The notes under the pieces: model-generated
Database searches by the model: none
Told to the model about the DNA's origin: nothing
What the model saw: the letters and a program-made list of their open reading frames with translations, nothing else
Part shown: piece by piece, positions 47,399 to 58,404 of the stretch
Layout: every line of letters starts with the position of its first letter
Numbering within the stretch: position 1 is the first letter of the stretch
Assembly: GCA_001414485.1 (NCBI GenBank)
Contig: LLEY01000025.1
Span: forward strand, 455,394 to 519,393
DNA length: 64,000 nt
Reading direction: 5' to 3'
From: Calycina herbarum
Taxonomy: Eukaryota; Ascomycota; Leotiomycetes; Helotiales; Pezizellaceae
Translations under genes and position numbers: made by a program

Positions 47399-47673
47399 CA
47401 AATCTTGTTGGTGGCAGTCGCGTTGTATACGCGTTTTGATTGATCAATCAATTTTCTGTGACTAAAATTAGAAGCCTTTAATATATTGTCCTTCTATCAG
47501 GCATCATCGTGAACTACATCTTTATCACGACAAGCTGTGAGGTTGCGGATTTTGGTTTTCTTTTCAACAAGAACCGAGAACCTCGTTCTTTCCTTTTGAT
47601 TTGAGTGTATCACTACCTCTTCATACGACCCCAAAGCGACAAACAACTAGTAAAAGGATTGACCTTATCAGCC

Positions 47674-49544
47674 ATGCCTCCCTCCGCGGATCCTTCCACT
47701 TCCAACGCCGAGTTCGAAGTCGTCAATCCTGAATCTCAGCCAACAAACAAAACCGCTCCCCCAGTCTCAAAGCCGGCACTAATTCCTCGACCACCGCTCA
47801 CAGACCCACAGTCAATATTTCACTATACCGATCTTCAACGCAGCCAACCGACTCGTGCCAATGATCCATACGAATACCTTGCGGGATTCGGGAATCGACA
47901 TGCTAGTGAAGTCATCCCGGGTACACTTCCAGCGGGACAAAATAATCCCCAGGAAAATAGGTTTGGACTTTATACGGAGGGGATTACTTACTCGGCGTTT
48001 GCGGCGAGGAGAGAGGTGAATAGGAGTACTTATATGTATCGGGTTCGACCGGCTGCTGTTCATAGTAAGTTTTGTGGTCGCCTTTCAATGGTAGGATTTT
48101 GAAAAATGGCTAATGGTGGAAATAGATGGATATCACTCAATCACCTCGAAAGCAAATGTTGAAAACTGCTTTCTAAGCCTCAACCCAAAAGTAGCTCTCC
48201 TCCCCGAACAAGCAGAATGGACACCCTTCCCCATCCCGCCCGCTTCCACACCCACGGATTTCATCGATGGTCTGCATACTCTCGGCGGCTCGGGTGATCC
48301 AAATATCCGCGAGGGAATCGCGCTTTATGTATACATGATCAACACCTCCATGATATCCCGCTCTTTCTGCAACTGCGATGGGGATTTCCTCATCTGTGGC
48401 CAAAAAGGAAACCTGGATATCCAAACCGAATTTGGAAAACTCTTTCTCCAACCCGGAGAAATCTGCGTGATCCAACGCGGCGTACGATTCTCCATCAACC
48501 TCGCGCCAGGAACAGAGGCCGCACGAGGATATATCACGGAGGTATGGGGCAGCACTTGGGAATTACCAGATCTTGGACCTATCGGCGGCCATGGTCTCGC
48601 CAACCCTCGAGATTTCCTGCACCCCATCGCTTATATCGACGAAGAGCTCCACACCCCATTCGAAATAATCAACAAAATAAACGGCAAATACGTCGCCATG
48701 TCCCAAGACCACAGTCCCTACGACCTCGTCGCTTGGCACGGGAATGTTGTGCCCTATAAATACGACCTAACAAAGTTCTCTTCCCAAAACTCAACCTCTA
48801 TTGACCACACAGATCCCTCTATCAATACCGTTCTCACTGCGAAGTCGAGGGATCCTGATACGCCGCTTGCTGATTTCTTGTGGTTTGGTCCGAGGTGGGA
48901 TGTTGCGTCTAATACGTTTAGACTTCCGTATTTCCATCGGAATAGTGCGAGTGAGTTTTTGGCATCTTTGTATGGGGATGGGCTGGGACGGAGTGAGGGT
49001 TTCGAGCCGGGCGGAGGCAGTTTTGAGGGGGGGCATACGCCGCATGGGGGTTTCTCGGATGGGTATGTGGATGAGATGAAGGTGCAGATGAATCAGCCTA
49101 GGAAGATTTTGGAGAGTAAGTTTTTTTCCGGTTTGCTGTTTTTTGGTTCATGGAGGTGGGATAGAGGATGAGAAATTGGGTGAGACAGATGAGGGAGAGC
49201 TTGCTAACAGATGTGGGTTAGATCAAATGACCATCATGGTCGAGAGCTCTCGAACCTTTTTGTGGACGGAATACGCGAGGACGGGGTGTGGGTGTCTTTC
49301 GGAGGTTAGCACCGATCCTAAGGTTTGGGACAAGTTACCTGTAAGTTCTTCCCTCATTCTCTCTATGGTGGGCAGGGTGTGTTATTCCTTGGGAACCTTT
49401 ACTGATGAGATGGGGGGAAAGGATAAATTCTCGTCGTACCCAGGGATCAAGGATCTTCTCAAGAGAGTCAAGGATGACAAGGAGGAGGAGAAGAAGAGAC
49501 TGGAATACTATCACGATCCCAGTATTGGAAGGTTTTCTAGCTAG
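47674..49544 (+). CDS. hmgA: Homogentisate 1,2-dioxygenase
   Basis: Exons 47674-48064, 48126-49115, 49222-49340 and 49422-49544 give 540 aa. The enzyme opens the homogentisate ring to maleylacetoacetate in tyrosine and phenylalanine breakdown, using Fe(II). Conserved blocks are LAGFGNRHASE, LPAGQNNPQ, GEICVIQRGVRFSI, LPDLGPIGGHGLANPRDF, VAWHGNVVPYKY, YFHRNSASEF (iron ligand His and Glu) and HTPHGGFSDG (second His region). The match to the human protein in the core is strong by eye. An N-terminal extension of about 65 residues precedes the usual start (YEYLAGFGN); it is Pro/Ser-rich and not clearly a targeting peptide. The exact ATG is therefore less sure. The downstream genes maiA and fahA are not in the window. 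Confidence 0.92.
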
Positions 49545-50157
49545 GCGGTGCAAATTGGGGCTGGGCGGGGTGAGGTGAGGAGGATTGAAAACTTACGTTC
49601 GTTGAACTAAATATAAAGTGCGTTGGCGTCTGGGTGTAGGGTTGTGAAAGAAATATATTGTTTTCACTCATCCCGTTTTTTTTATACTTTTTGTGAAATT
49701 TGGCGGATGTAAGTGAGATCCTTGAAACAATCATAATACAGGAAGGATGCCGTGGTGCGTACTTGGGATATGGTTTGAAAGACGGCTATTAGAGTTAACG
49801 TTATCGAAAGTTCATTGATTTAATTTACGTATTTCACTTGGATTGTAACAATAAAAGTTTGCGGACACTTATCAGTGGGAAAATATATTCGTCGGAACTT
49901 GATCTGTTCGAGTAAAATGTCTCGCTTATTCTAAGGTAAAATAGAAAGTCGACTCTATTGACGCGAACCCAGATAAACGCTAGCAATGTCATCGCACGAA
50001 TTGAGAATGGAGTCCCAAAAAAGCGAGTTTTCTTTCTCCCTCCCCCCCCAAGGCTTCAAGCTCATGAAATCCTCCTGTGAGGCACGGTTATCAGGCTTTT
50101 GGGTTTTATATACAACCACAAAAGGATTGCAATCAAGGTATACCTATGTGGCTGACT
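49545..50157. other. Intergenic between convergent genes, no gene seen
   Basis: 3' flanks of the homogentisate dioxygenase and lyase genes. A C-run (CCCCCCCC) lies near 50042. Confidence 0.5.
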
Positions 50158-51865
50158 CTATTTCTTACTCAAGACTTCGTCAACCATCCTGCCAGCCATT
50201 CCAAGGTACTCCTTCTCCTCACACAAAGCCCCCAGCCCCTGCTCACCAAGACACTTAACAACCTCATCCTCCTTCACCAACACCTCGAAAAGACTCTTTC
50301 CCTCTTCAATCGCTTTCTTACAAGCTTCATAAACAACATCGTGACTCCTCCCTCTTCCAAGATGAGGAGCAAGTCCCATCATCACTGCCTCGCCAACAAT
50401 CAAACCCCTACTACTCTTCAAATTCTTCTCCATAACCTGTTCGTGCACCACCAAACCAGAGAGTACGAAGTCAGCTTGGTGTAAAGCACCAATCGCCATG
50501 ACAAAAGAAGACGGTATGGACACCCATTCTAGATGCCAAGGCCCAGACGCTCTTTCGAAATCACAAATCATTGCATCGAGTCCCAATCCTGCGTTTGCTC
50601 GGAGAACCTTTGAGGCTGCGAGCATCAACTCGCTAGAAATGGGGTTTCGTTTTTGAGGCATGGTTGAGGAAGCTCCGCGATGAGGAACGAAAGGCTCAGA
50701 TACCTCGCCGAATTCGTTGGATGAGAGGATCATGATGTCCAATGCCACTTTTCCCAGACTTCCTCCCAGTAAAGCGAGGAAGTTCAAAATCTCTGCTGGA
50801 CCATCACGGGCTACATGCCAGGTTATAGATGGATTTTCGAGATCTAATTCTTTCGCCAGTTCTGCACGAACTTTCAGTCCCACATCATCTTGCGATCCAA
50901 GGGAAGCGAGCGTTCCGGCTGCTCCTCCGTACTGAACCAACAAAGCTCTTGGTTTCAGTTGTTCTAAACGTTCGAGATGACGTTGAAAACTTGAGAGCCA
51001 GACCGCACATTTATACCCAAAAGTTACCGGAAGAGCATGTTGTAAATGCGTTCGTCCCGCCATAACCACATCCTTGTGTTTCTCACTCAACCCCTCCAAA
51101 GCTTTGATCACATCCTTTAAAATTCTCTCGACAATTTCAAGTCCTTTCTTCATCTGCAACACAGAAGCTGTATCCATAATATCTTGTGTTGTGGCGCCCC
51201 AATGTATGTATTTCCCGCTTTCTTCATCGGCGAGACTTTGTAATTGCGTGATGAGGGGGAGGATTGGGTAGCCCACTATTTCGGTTTCCACTTCGAGTTT
51301 GGAGTAGTCTAGGGATGGAGCGGAATCTTGCAGGGTGGAAGTGAGTTTGGCTCCGGTTTGAGCAGGAATAATTGAGAGGGTTGATTGGGCGCGGGCGAGG
51401 GCTAATTCTACGGCAATGCATTGGTGGATGTAGGACGTATCTGAGAATACCTGAGTTTTTCTTGTTAGTCTGGCGAATGTGAGGTGAGAGGGGTTTGCTG
51501 TGGTAAGCAAGGTATCTTCAGAACCCAAGAGAAGGAAGTCTGGAAACTTTCTTCTCGACCCCATTGCGCAAGAAATGTACACTGGTACATGCAAGATTCA
51601 TCATTTTTCCACTCCCACTCGCGGTATAGATACTCGTCTGTTCATATTGAGAAAGCATTATACTAGACAACGAAATTAAACTTACATTTCTGATCTCCTC
51701 AGTCCCAAACAAAGACCGAAAGATCCTCGAATCAATAGCTGAAACATTCATTTTACGATGTTGAGAAAATTGAGTTATCCGTGCTGGAACTCTCAGAGTG
51801 CTATTCCGGATGATTTTTGGAGACAACGAAGTGACTAGAAGACGACGAAATGGTTGAAGAATCAT
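50158..51865 (-). CDS. 3-carboxy-cis,cis-muconate cycloisomerase-like lyase (fumarase/ASL superfamily)
   Basis: Exon 1 ends at 51686 and exon 2 is 51450-50158, with a 235-nt intron, the longest in the window. The ATG at 51865 gives 490 aa with a Ser/Arg-rich N terminus lacking acidic residues (MILQPFRRLLVTSLSPKIIR), which looks like a mitochondrial presequence. An internal ATG at 51751 (MNVSAIDSRIF) gives 452 aa, the bacterial PcaB length. The body has the superfamily blocks: GATTQDIMDTA, AGRTHLQHALP and GASSTMPQKRNPISSEL (the SSxMPxKxNP loop). The spacing fits bacterial-type 3-carboxymuconate cycloisomerase better than adenylosuccinate lyase. Classical fungal enzymes for this step have a beta-propeller fold, so this is a second, bacterial-like type. 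The 3-oxoadipate genes next door support a role in protocatechuate breakdown. Confidence 0.8.
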
Positions 51866-52110
51866 TTTTTCCTCAAAAAAAGAAAGTGACGTTAATTCCT
51901 GCGTCACACCCCACTTTTGTGATGATTCTATGGATACGAGATAATAGTAATTGAACAACACTTCACCGAAACAAAACAAAAGACCACCCACAGATACCTC
52001 CCACGTATTCAGAAACATCCGACCCTAGCTTGGTACCGGTTATGTACCACCAGCTCAAGCAACGTCTCGTGAGACGCGGTTTTAGTGATACCAGACGTGT
52101 TGATTAACGG

Positions 52111-52143
52111 GTGGGGCTTGTACCGAACCCCGCAGATGTGGGG
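52111..52143. promoter_or_regulatory. Two GTGGGG words upstream of the lyase
   Basis: GTGGGGC at 52111-52117 and GTGGGG at 52138-52143, about 250-280 nt upstream of the lyase start. Both match SYGGRG (CreA). Confidence 0.5.
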
Positions 52144-52403
52144 GTTTAACCTTAGTGGTACCTGAAACTCAGCTGTTGTGTCGGGCTAGTTTCTTGTTAA
52201 TTGAGGAGAGGCAATAAGGAACCAACAAGTTTGAAATGAAGGAACTCACATGATATGAAAATATGGGCTGAACCCGATGGGCCAGACGTCTTGCTTTCTC
52301 AATTTCATCTTTCGAGAAATTTGAATTTAGCCATAGAACTCAACTATTGGCTCCAAATGCAGATTCCAGAGCCTATATTGCTTTTTCAACCCCCGGGCAG
52401 AGT

Positions 52404-53736
52404 TCATTCCTTCAAAAATAAACTAGCAACTCCAATCCCGGTACTGGCACACATACTGACAATCCCAACCTCCTTTCCCGTCCTATCAAGTTCATTCATC
52501 AAAGTAGCCAACTGTCTAGCACCTGTAGCACCAGTTGGATGCCCAATGGCAATCGCTCCACCATTAGGATTAACTTTCTTCTCATCCAATCCCAATTCCT
52601 GAATGCAGTAGATTGCTTGACTTGCAAATGCCTCGTTGAGTTCGATAATGTCGATATCTGATAGTGAGAAACCTGTGTATTTGAGAAGTGCTGGAATGGC
52701 GTACACGGGTGATATTCCCATCAGTGAAGGTTCACAGCCTGCAACTTGTGTTCCGATAAATTGACCAATGGGTTTGAGACCGCGAGCATCAGCCCAAGAA
52801 CGACGACAGAGAATTGTTGCCGCAGCACCATCCGATATTTGTGAACTATTGCAATAAAATTAGTTCCTATCAATTTGACTGTCGGCAGTAGACTTACGAG
52901 TTCCCAGCAGTACTCCCTCCGTCTTCTTTGAAAGCAGGTTTCATAGACTTGATCTTTTCCAAAGTCAAACCATCCCTAATCCCATCATCTTTACTCACAA
53001 TCACCCGTTCCTCCTTCCCATCTTCGCTGGTATTCACAGTTTCTATACCAACTATTTCCTTATCAAACCACCCTTCTCCCCTCGCAGCGCTAGCTCTTCT
53101 CTGGCTCTCAAACGCAAACCCATCCTGCATCTCCCTCGAAATCCCAAATCTCTCCGCCACATTCTCACTGGTAATTCCCATAGGCATTATACAATCCTTC
53201 GCATGCTCCACCTCACTCTCCCTCAATCTTGGTGACAGATCCTGAGGAATCCCCCTCGTAGCCTTATAATTTCTCGACATGGATTCCACACCACCCGCAA
53301 GACCAACCTCAATTTGACCCACCATAATAGCGTGCGAAAGATGAGTGATAGCCTGCAAACTAGACGAGCATTGTCGATTTACCGTATGAAAAGTTGTGGT
53401 ATTTGGAAAACCGGCGTGGTTTAATGTCATTCTACCTGTTTTGGCGAATCCTAGTTCAGCGAGGACGTTGCCGATGAGGACGTCTTGGACGTCTTTTGGT
53501 GAGATGTTTGCTCGAGTTACCGCAGCTTTCATGACCTATGAAACAGGAAGTCAGTAAGTTTAATTGAACAAAGGAAAAAGATACATACTCACAGGTCCAA
53601 TAAGATCCTCCGGCCACGCATCGCGAAATCCCCCTTTGAAAGCTCGAGTCACTGGACTGCGAACCGCAGAAAGAATCACCACATCACTCGGAAGTTTTGA
53701 AGTAATGCTTCTTGCAGCATTAGATAGAGTCGTCAT
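52404..53736 (-). CDS. Thiolase, probable 3-oxoadipyl-CoA thiolase
   Basis: Exons 53736-53593, 53535-52898 and 52845-52404 (introns 57 and 52 nt) give 407 aa. Thiolase signatures are complete: the acylated Cys in TVNRQCSSSLQAI, the substrate loop GGVESMSRNY, ELNEAFASQA, the His in GHPTGATGAR and the second Cys in SMCASTGIG. The enzyme cleaves 3-oxoacyl-CoA with CoA. The neighbouring CoA-transferase and maleylacetate reductase genes make 3-oxoadipyl-CoA the likely substrate, giving acetyl-CoA and succinyl-CoA. Beta-oxidation or acetoacetyl-CoA use cannot be excluded from sequence. The C terminus (SLFLKE) is not a PTS1, and the N terminus (MTTLSNAARSITSKL) shows no clear PTS2. It shares a 440-bp divergent promoter with the reductase. 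Confidence 0.88.
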
Positions 53737-54176
53737 CTTTCAAATCGTGAGTTGACCTCAACAGCCTCAGAAACAAATTCCTGTCAGTAACCTCGCGATA
53801 AGAGCTCCGTTGAGCTTCACAATCAATCAGAAGGACCCTTACCTTGCCAGTTCCAAAACAAGTCACTTGCAGCTATGAATTTACCCTGAAGTGGCAACAT
53901 ACCTATGCATATTCCTCTGCATAACCTCAAAAATGCAGTGTGGGGCCTCCTTATAGGTGATCCCGCTCCATAACTGCCCCACTAAGAGATCCCTAAGTTT
54001 TGTGCAACAACAAATGCCAAGCTAGACCTAGCTAGGAACAATCTATTGTTAAGCATTTATGGATAATTCTCCGATCATTGGTCCCTCGCAGATCCCCAAA
54101 CCCAAAACGAACACAGTCAGGATTGCTAAGATCCATTTCGAGCCTCAAGAAAGCTTCACGGTTTCCTGAAGCAAAA
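53737..54176. promoter_or_regulatory. 440-bp bidirectional promoter of thiolase and maleylacetate reductase
   Basis: The two genes are head-to-head. GTGGGGC (53940-53946) and TGCCCCAC (53975-53982) lie near the middle, in opposite orientation and 29 nt apart. Both fit SYGGRG on one strand. No other strong element is evident by eye. Confidence 0.6.
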
Positions 54177-55823
54177 ATGTCATTACCAGCTACCAAACAG
54201 AATGGCCAAATCGATAACTCAGTATCTGGGACGTACCAAGCTTCTCCCATAAAATCTATGATATATGGTCGAGGTATGTTTCCCCGCTACACCCGAACGG
54301 ACTTTGATACATGTGACAAACTTGCTGACTTGCTTGACCTCTTCGTCAGGATCTTCAAAAAACCTAGCCACGATAATAGAAACACTTGGAGCTTCGCGAG
54401 CTTTCATAATCACAGGGCAATCTCTAAGTACCAAGACACCTGTCATAAAAAATATTGAGAAGGCGCTGGGACATAAACATGTTGGAACATTTAACCAGAT
54501 AGCTCAGCACGCGTAAGAAATTGCTTCATATCAGTTCCATCCCAACTCAAATCACAGCTGGAAAGTGGGATATAGATTCCACAAAACCAAAGCACAAGGT
54601 GTAAAAAATCTAGCTAACAGTATCTTCCATAGACCAATCCTAGCAATCCGCTCAGCAAAAAACCTCGTCCGTGAAACCCGAGCCGACGTCCTAATCTCAA
54701 TCGGTGGTGGTTCCCCAATAGACAGCGCAAAAGCAATCGCCTACCAAATCTTCGTTGAGACCCGAACATGGATTCCAACAATCGCAGTACCAACAACCCT
54801 AAGCGTAGCGGAAACCACGCAAAATGCAGGCTTCACAACTGAGGATATGAAGAAAATCGCAGTTTCGCATCCGGAGCTAGTGCCAAAAGGTACGTGAAAG
54901 TTACTGTAGGAAAGAAATGAGAGGGGGGGAAAAGGAATTACGAGGCTAATATTTTTGAGAGATAAGTGGTAATTTATGACGGGGATATAGCTTTATATAC
55001 CCCAACGAACTTATGGACAAGTACAGGCGTGAGTCTCCCATCAATCACAAACTCCCCAACTGCGCAACTAATGATAACCGCACAGATTCGGGCACTTGAC
55101 CACGCAATCGAGCTCCTATATCATCCCCTCGCCTCAGAAATTCCAACCAAGCGTCTCGCCCTGACAGCTATAACGGATTTGTTCAAGCTCCTTCCCCTCT
55201 CTCTTTCCTGCCCCGACGACCCAGACGTCCGACAGAAACTATTTCTCGCAGCTTACGCATCACTCTTTCCGTTCCTCTACACAGGAGGCCTGGGATTAAG
55301 TCACAGCATCGGACACTCGCTGGGTGCCACATATAGCATTCCCCATGGAATAACAAGCTGTTTAAGTCTTGCTCCAGTCATTGAGCTGAAAGCGAAGACA
55401 AAACCGGAGGAGGCCCAGCAGATTGCAAGAGTGTTGGAATATATCGGTGTTGAAAAAACCGGAAATGCAGCAACAGATGCGTCTAGAGTGAGTGTTGAAG
55501 TTGCAAAACTAGTGGAATCGCTCGGTCACAAGAGTACCTTGACGCAGGTGAGTTGCTTTCAATTTGTTCATCCCATATTAGAGACTCGAAGAAATCTGGT
55601 CGAAGAAATGGAAAAGGCTGACGTTGAGTAATTGCAGTACAAAGTACCACCTGGGGAAGAAGTAGATATTGCCACGCATGCTCTAGTCAAGGGCAAAGAA
55701 CATCCCGACTTTGGCAATGGTAAGTTAGCTTCAAGCTTCCTAATTCAAGGAATATTCTAACCTCATCTAGTTGTGGCTATTGTTCATGCTTTATATGGGA
55801 GAGAAGAGAAAAGCGTCATATGA
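54177..55823 (+). CDS. Maleylacetate reductase-like iron-containing alcohol dehydrogenase
   Basis: Exons 54177-54273, 54350-54512, 54633-54889, 54967-55028, 55086-55547, 55638-55719 and 55771-55823 give 391 aa. The NAD(P)-binding region has ADVLISIGGGSPIDSAKAIA and VPTTLSVAETTQ. The metal-site region is GLGLSHSIGHSLGATYSIPHG with three His in the family spacing. It should reduce maleylacetate to 3-oxoadipate, the last step before the CoA-transferase in the hydroxyquinol branch. Its place beside CoA-transferase and thiolase genes mirrors the yeast 3-oxoadipate gene sets. Intron 4 (55029-55085, 57 nt) is a multiple of three without stops, so an isoform with 19 extra residues is possible. It converges on the CoA-transferase gene with only 142 bp between the stops. 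Confidence 0.87.
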
Positions 55824-55965
55824 GTCAATCCCAAGAACGGAAGAAAAGATATGGTTGCTGCAAAAGCTGGTGCATTCTCATGGCTTGTAAATATCCCATA
55901 AATTTTTATATGACCATTTCTTCTCCTCTCCCGATACATTTGCTTCAGATAGATTTTATATTCAA

Positions 55966-57735
55966 CTATAGCATCTTCTTCAGATCCGGAGAGACTTTGA
56001 AAGGGGCTTCAGTCTTCTGCTTAATTTCATCAACTGTGACACCATCAGCAACCTCAATTAGCGTCAGGCCTTCAAGAACATCGACATCAAAGACTGCGAG
56101 CTCAGTGATAATTCTCGATACACAATTCTGACCGGTAAGTGGGAATGTGCATTCTAACAGTGTGTTAGTATATGGCAGGGGTAGGATTCTCGAGCTACCC
56201 ACGTTTTAAAATCTTGGGGTTCCCCTTCTTGTCAACGTGATCCTGAAGATCAAATTAGTAAATTAATTCGAGTAACAAATGGACCGACTTACCATCGTGA
56301 CAACCACCTTTGTCTTTGTTGGATTGGCCACCAAGTCCATAGCGCCACCAATACCCTTAACTTTTCCCGGGAGCATGAAATTGGCAAGATCTATTTCCAA
56401 AAAATATTAGCATTATTATGGGGGCAGGCTGATGGCTACACTTACCACCATACATCCCAACTTGTAGAGCCCCCAGCATCGTGAGGTCAATTCTTCCAGC
56501 TCTGATCATGCCGAAACTTTCATGGCTACCGAATAATGAAGCGCCTTGATTTAGAGTTACCGTTTCTTTTCCGGGATTAATCAGATCCGGGTCTTCCTCT
56601 CCCGGGTAAGGATATGGTCCCATCCCAAGAATGCCATTCTCTGATTGTAAGATAACTTCGATGCCAGGTTCAACAAAAGCTGGAGCTGCCAGAGGCATAC
56701 CAATCCCCAGGTTGACGTGCATTCCATCCTTGAATTCTTTTGCGGCGCGTTTGATGATTCTCTCTCGACTGGTAGAACTTGCCCCAACTACAATATGCAT
56801 TAGAATCAGGAACCCAGATGTTTCGACAGCACATACCTGACGCCTTCAACTCCTCTGGTGTTTTCCGGAATGTAGTCTTCTCGATTTTCTTCTCCTCCGT
56901 ACTCTGAATAACCTTGCTGACATAAATCCCTTGAAGATGTATATCTTCCGGAGCAATCTCACCAACTTCCACAATGTGATCCGTCTCAACAAAAGTTATT
57001 TTCGCATTCTTCCCCATGGCTTCATTGAAGTTATTCTGCGCCTTTCGGAATTGACAGTTCCCCATCCTGTCTGCTTTATGGACTTTGACGAAGGAGTAAT
57101 CCGCAAATATTGATTCCTCCATCACATATGCTTTCCCGTTGAATTCTCGAGTTTCTTTCGGTTTCGACATGAGAGCGACGGTGCCATCTGAGTTATACCG
57201 GACTGGGAGGTCTCCCGTTTGCACTTTATTTTGTCAGCAGATTGCAGCTTTGTAAACATATGGGCGGGTGGAACGTACCAATCGTCCCATAAGCAGCAGG
57301 AGTATAAAAAGCCGGCACACCAGCAGCCCCCGCCGCGCATTTCTCCGCCATAGTCCCTTGAGGGGTAAGTTCGAGAGACAATTCCCCGGAGAGATACATC
57401 TTCTCAAACACCTTGTTTTCTCCAATAAACGAAGCAACCATCTTGCTAATCTGCTTGGTTTCGAGAAGCTGCCCCAGTCCAACACCCGGCATTCCAGCAT
57501 TATTCGAGACGACTGTGAAATCCTTTAAATCGGAACGATCGCGTAGGGCGTTGATGAGCGAACTTGGAACTCCGCTGAAGCCGAAACCTCCAACTAGGAG
57601 GATCGTACTTCCTTTCACATCTTTAATTGCTTCGCTGGCGGAGGGACATATTTTGTTGATTGCCCAGCGGCGCGTGGAGGAGGAGAAGTTGCGACGGGAG
57701 AGGGTATTCACAGAGCAGAGGCGTACAATCTTCAT
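55966..57735 (-). CDS. Succinyl-CoA:3-oxoacid (3-oxoadipate) CoA-transferase, mitochondrial
   Basis: Exons 57735-57279, 57223-56837, 56787-56446, 56390-56293, 56242-56203 and 56153-55966 (introns 49-55 nt) give 503 aa, a fused alpha plus beta CoA-transferase as in eukaryotic SCOT. The N terminus ([19 protein letters not shown]) is a good mitochondrial presequence. The alpha half has [12 protein letters not shown] and [17 protein letters not shown]. The beta half has [10 protein letters not shown] and the catalytic Glu in [11 protein letters not shown]. The enzyme transfers CoA from succinyl-CoA to a 3-oxoacid. With the adjacent thiolase and reductase, 3-oxoadipate is the likely substrate, although acetoacetate use is possible. 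A 40-nt exon (56242-56203) encodes [13 protein letters not shown]. Confidence 0.9.
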
Positions 57736-57844
57736 TTTCGAAAAGGGTGTTTATCTTTAAGGGACGAGTAGGTCTCGAGTGATTTCCAGCACCCTGGTGA
57801 GCCTGCAGACGTAGAGATGAAGGTATTTCGACATTATAGCGGTT

Positions 57845-57932
57845 GTGGGGTGCCTAGCTGTGGTGGTGGTTGGCTTTGGATGTTTTGCTGCAGGCAAAGG
57901 TTACCCCGTCCCACAGCGCAGAAGTGCCCCAC
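57845..57932. promoter_or_regulatory. CCCCAC/GTGGGG pair upstream of the CoA-transferase
   Basis: GTGGGG at 57845-57850 and TGCCCCAC at 57925-57932, 110-200 nt upstream of the start codon, both matching SYGGRG on one strand. More C-rich words (TACCCCGTCCCAC) lie between them. Confidence 0.5.
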
Positions 57933-58178
57933 GATCCCCGCGAAACTCTCGACTCGGGTACCTGCCCCTACCTAGCCAGCTGTTTACAGGGCATGCTCCC
58001 CCCTTATTTTGGTGCCACTTTCTAAAGGCAATTTAGCAATGAGCTGAACATAGTGCGAAATTTAACCATTCTTTGCCAGTTGAATATGTAGATTTGGAAA
58101 TTTGGAAACTTGGAAAATTGAATACTTTTTCTCACACTCTCGCTTCTCTCAGGGATAGAGATGTGATCCATTCATATA

Positions 58179-58404
58179 CAGTCTCTGCCGGGACGGAAAA
58201 AACGTCGGTTTTTATACCCCGTACACCCTATACCATAAGGCAAGTTCTATACTCTATATAACCTAGAACAATATGGGAAAAATTTAGTCTAAGTCTAATT
58301 AGACTTATTAATAATTCTACTAGTTATTACTTGTTTTAATAATATTATTAGGTTAGATTTAGGAGGGACAGAATCTGACGTTTTTTCCGTCCCGGCAGAG
58401 ACAG
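58179..58404. mobile_element. 226-bp MITE with about 31-bp terminal inverted repeats, TA-flanked
   Basis: The left end is CAGTCTCTGCCGGGACGG followed by AAAAAACGTC. The right end is complementary with one or two mismatches (GACGTTTTTTCCGTCC then CGGCAGAGACAG). TA flanks each side (58177-58178 and 58405-58406). The interior is AT-rich and noncoding. This is a different family from the 17.8-kb element. Confidence 0.8.
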
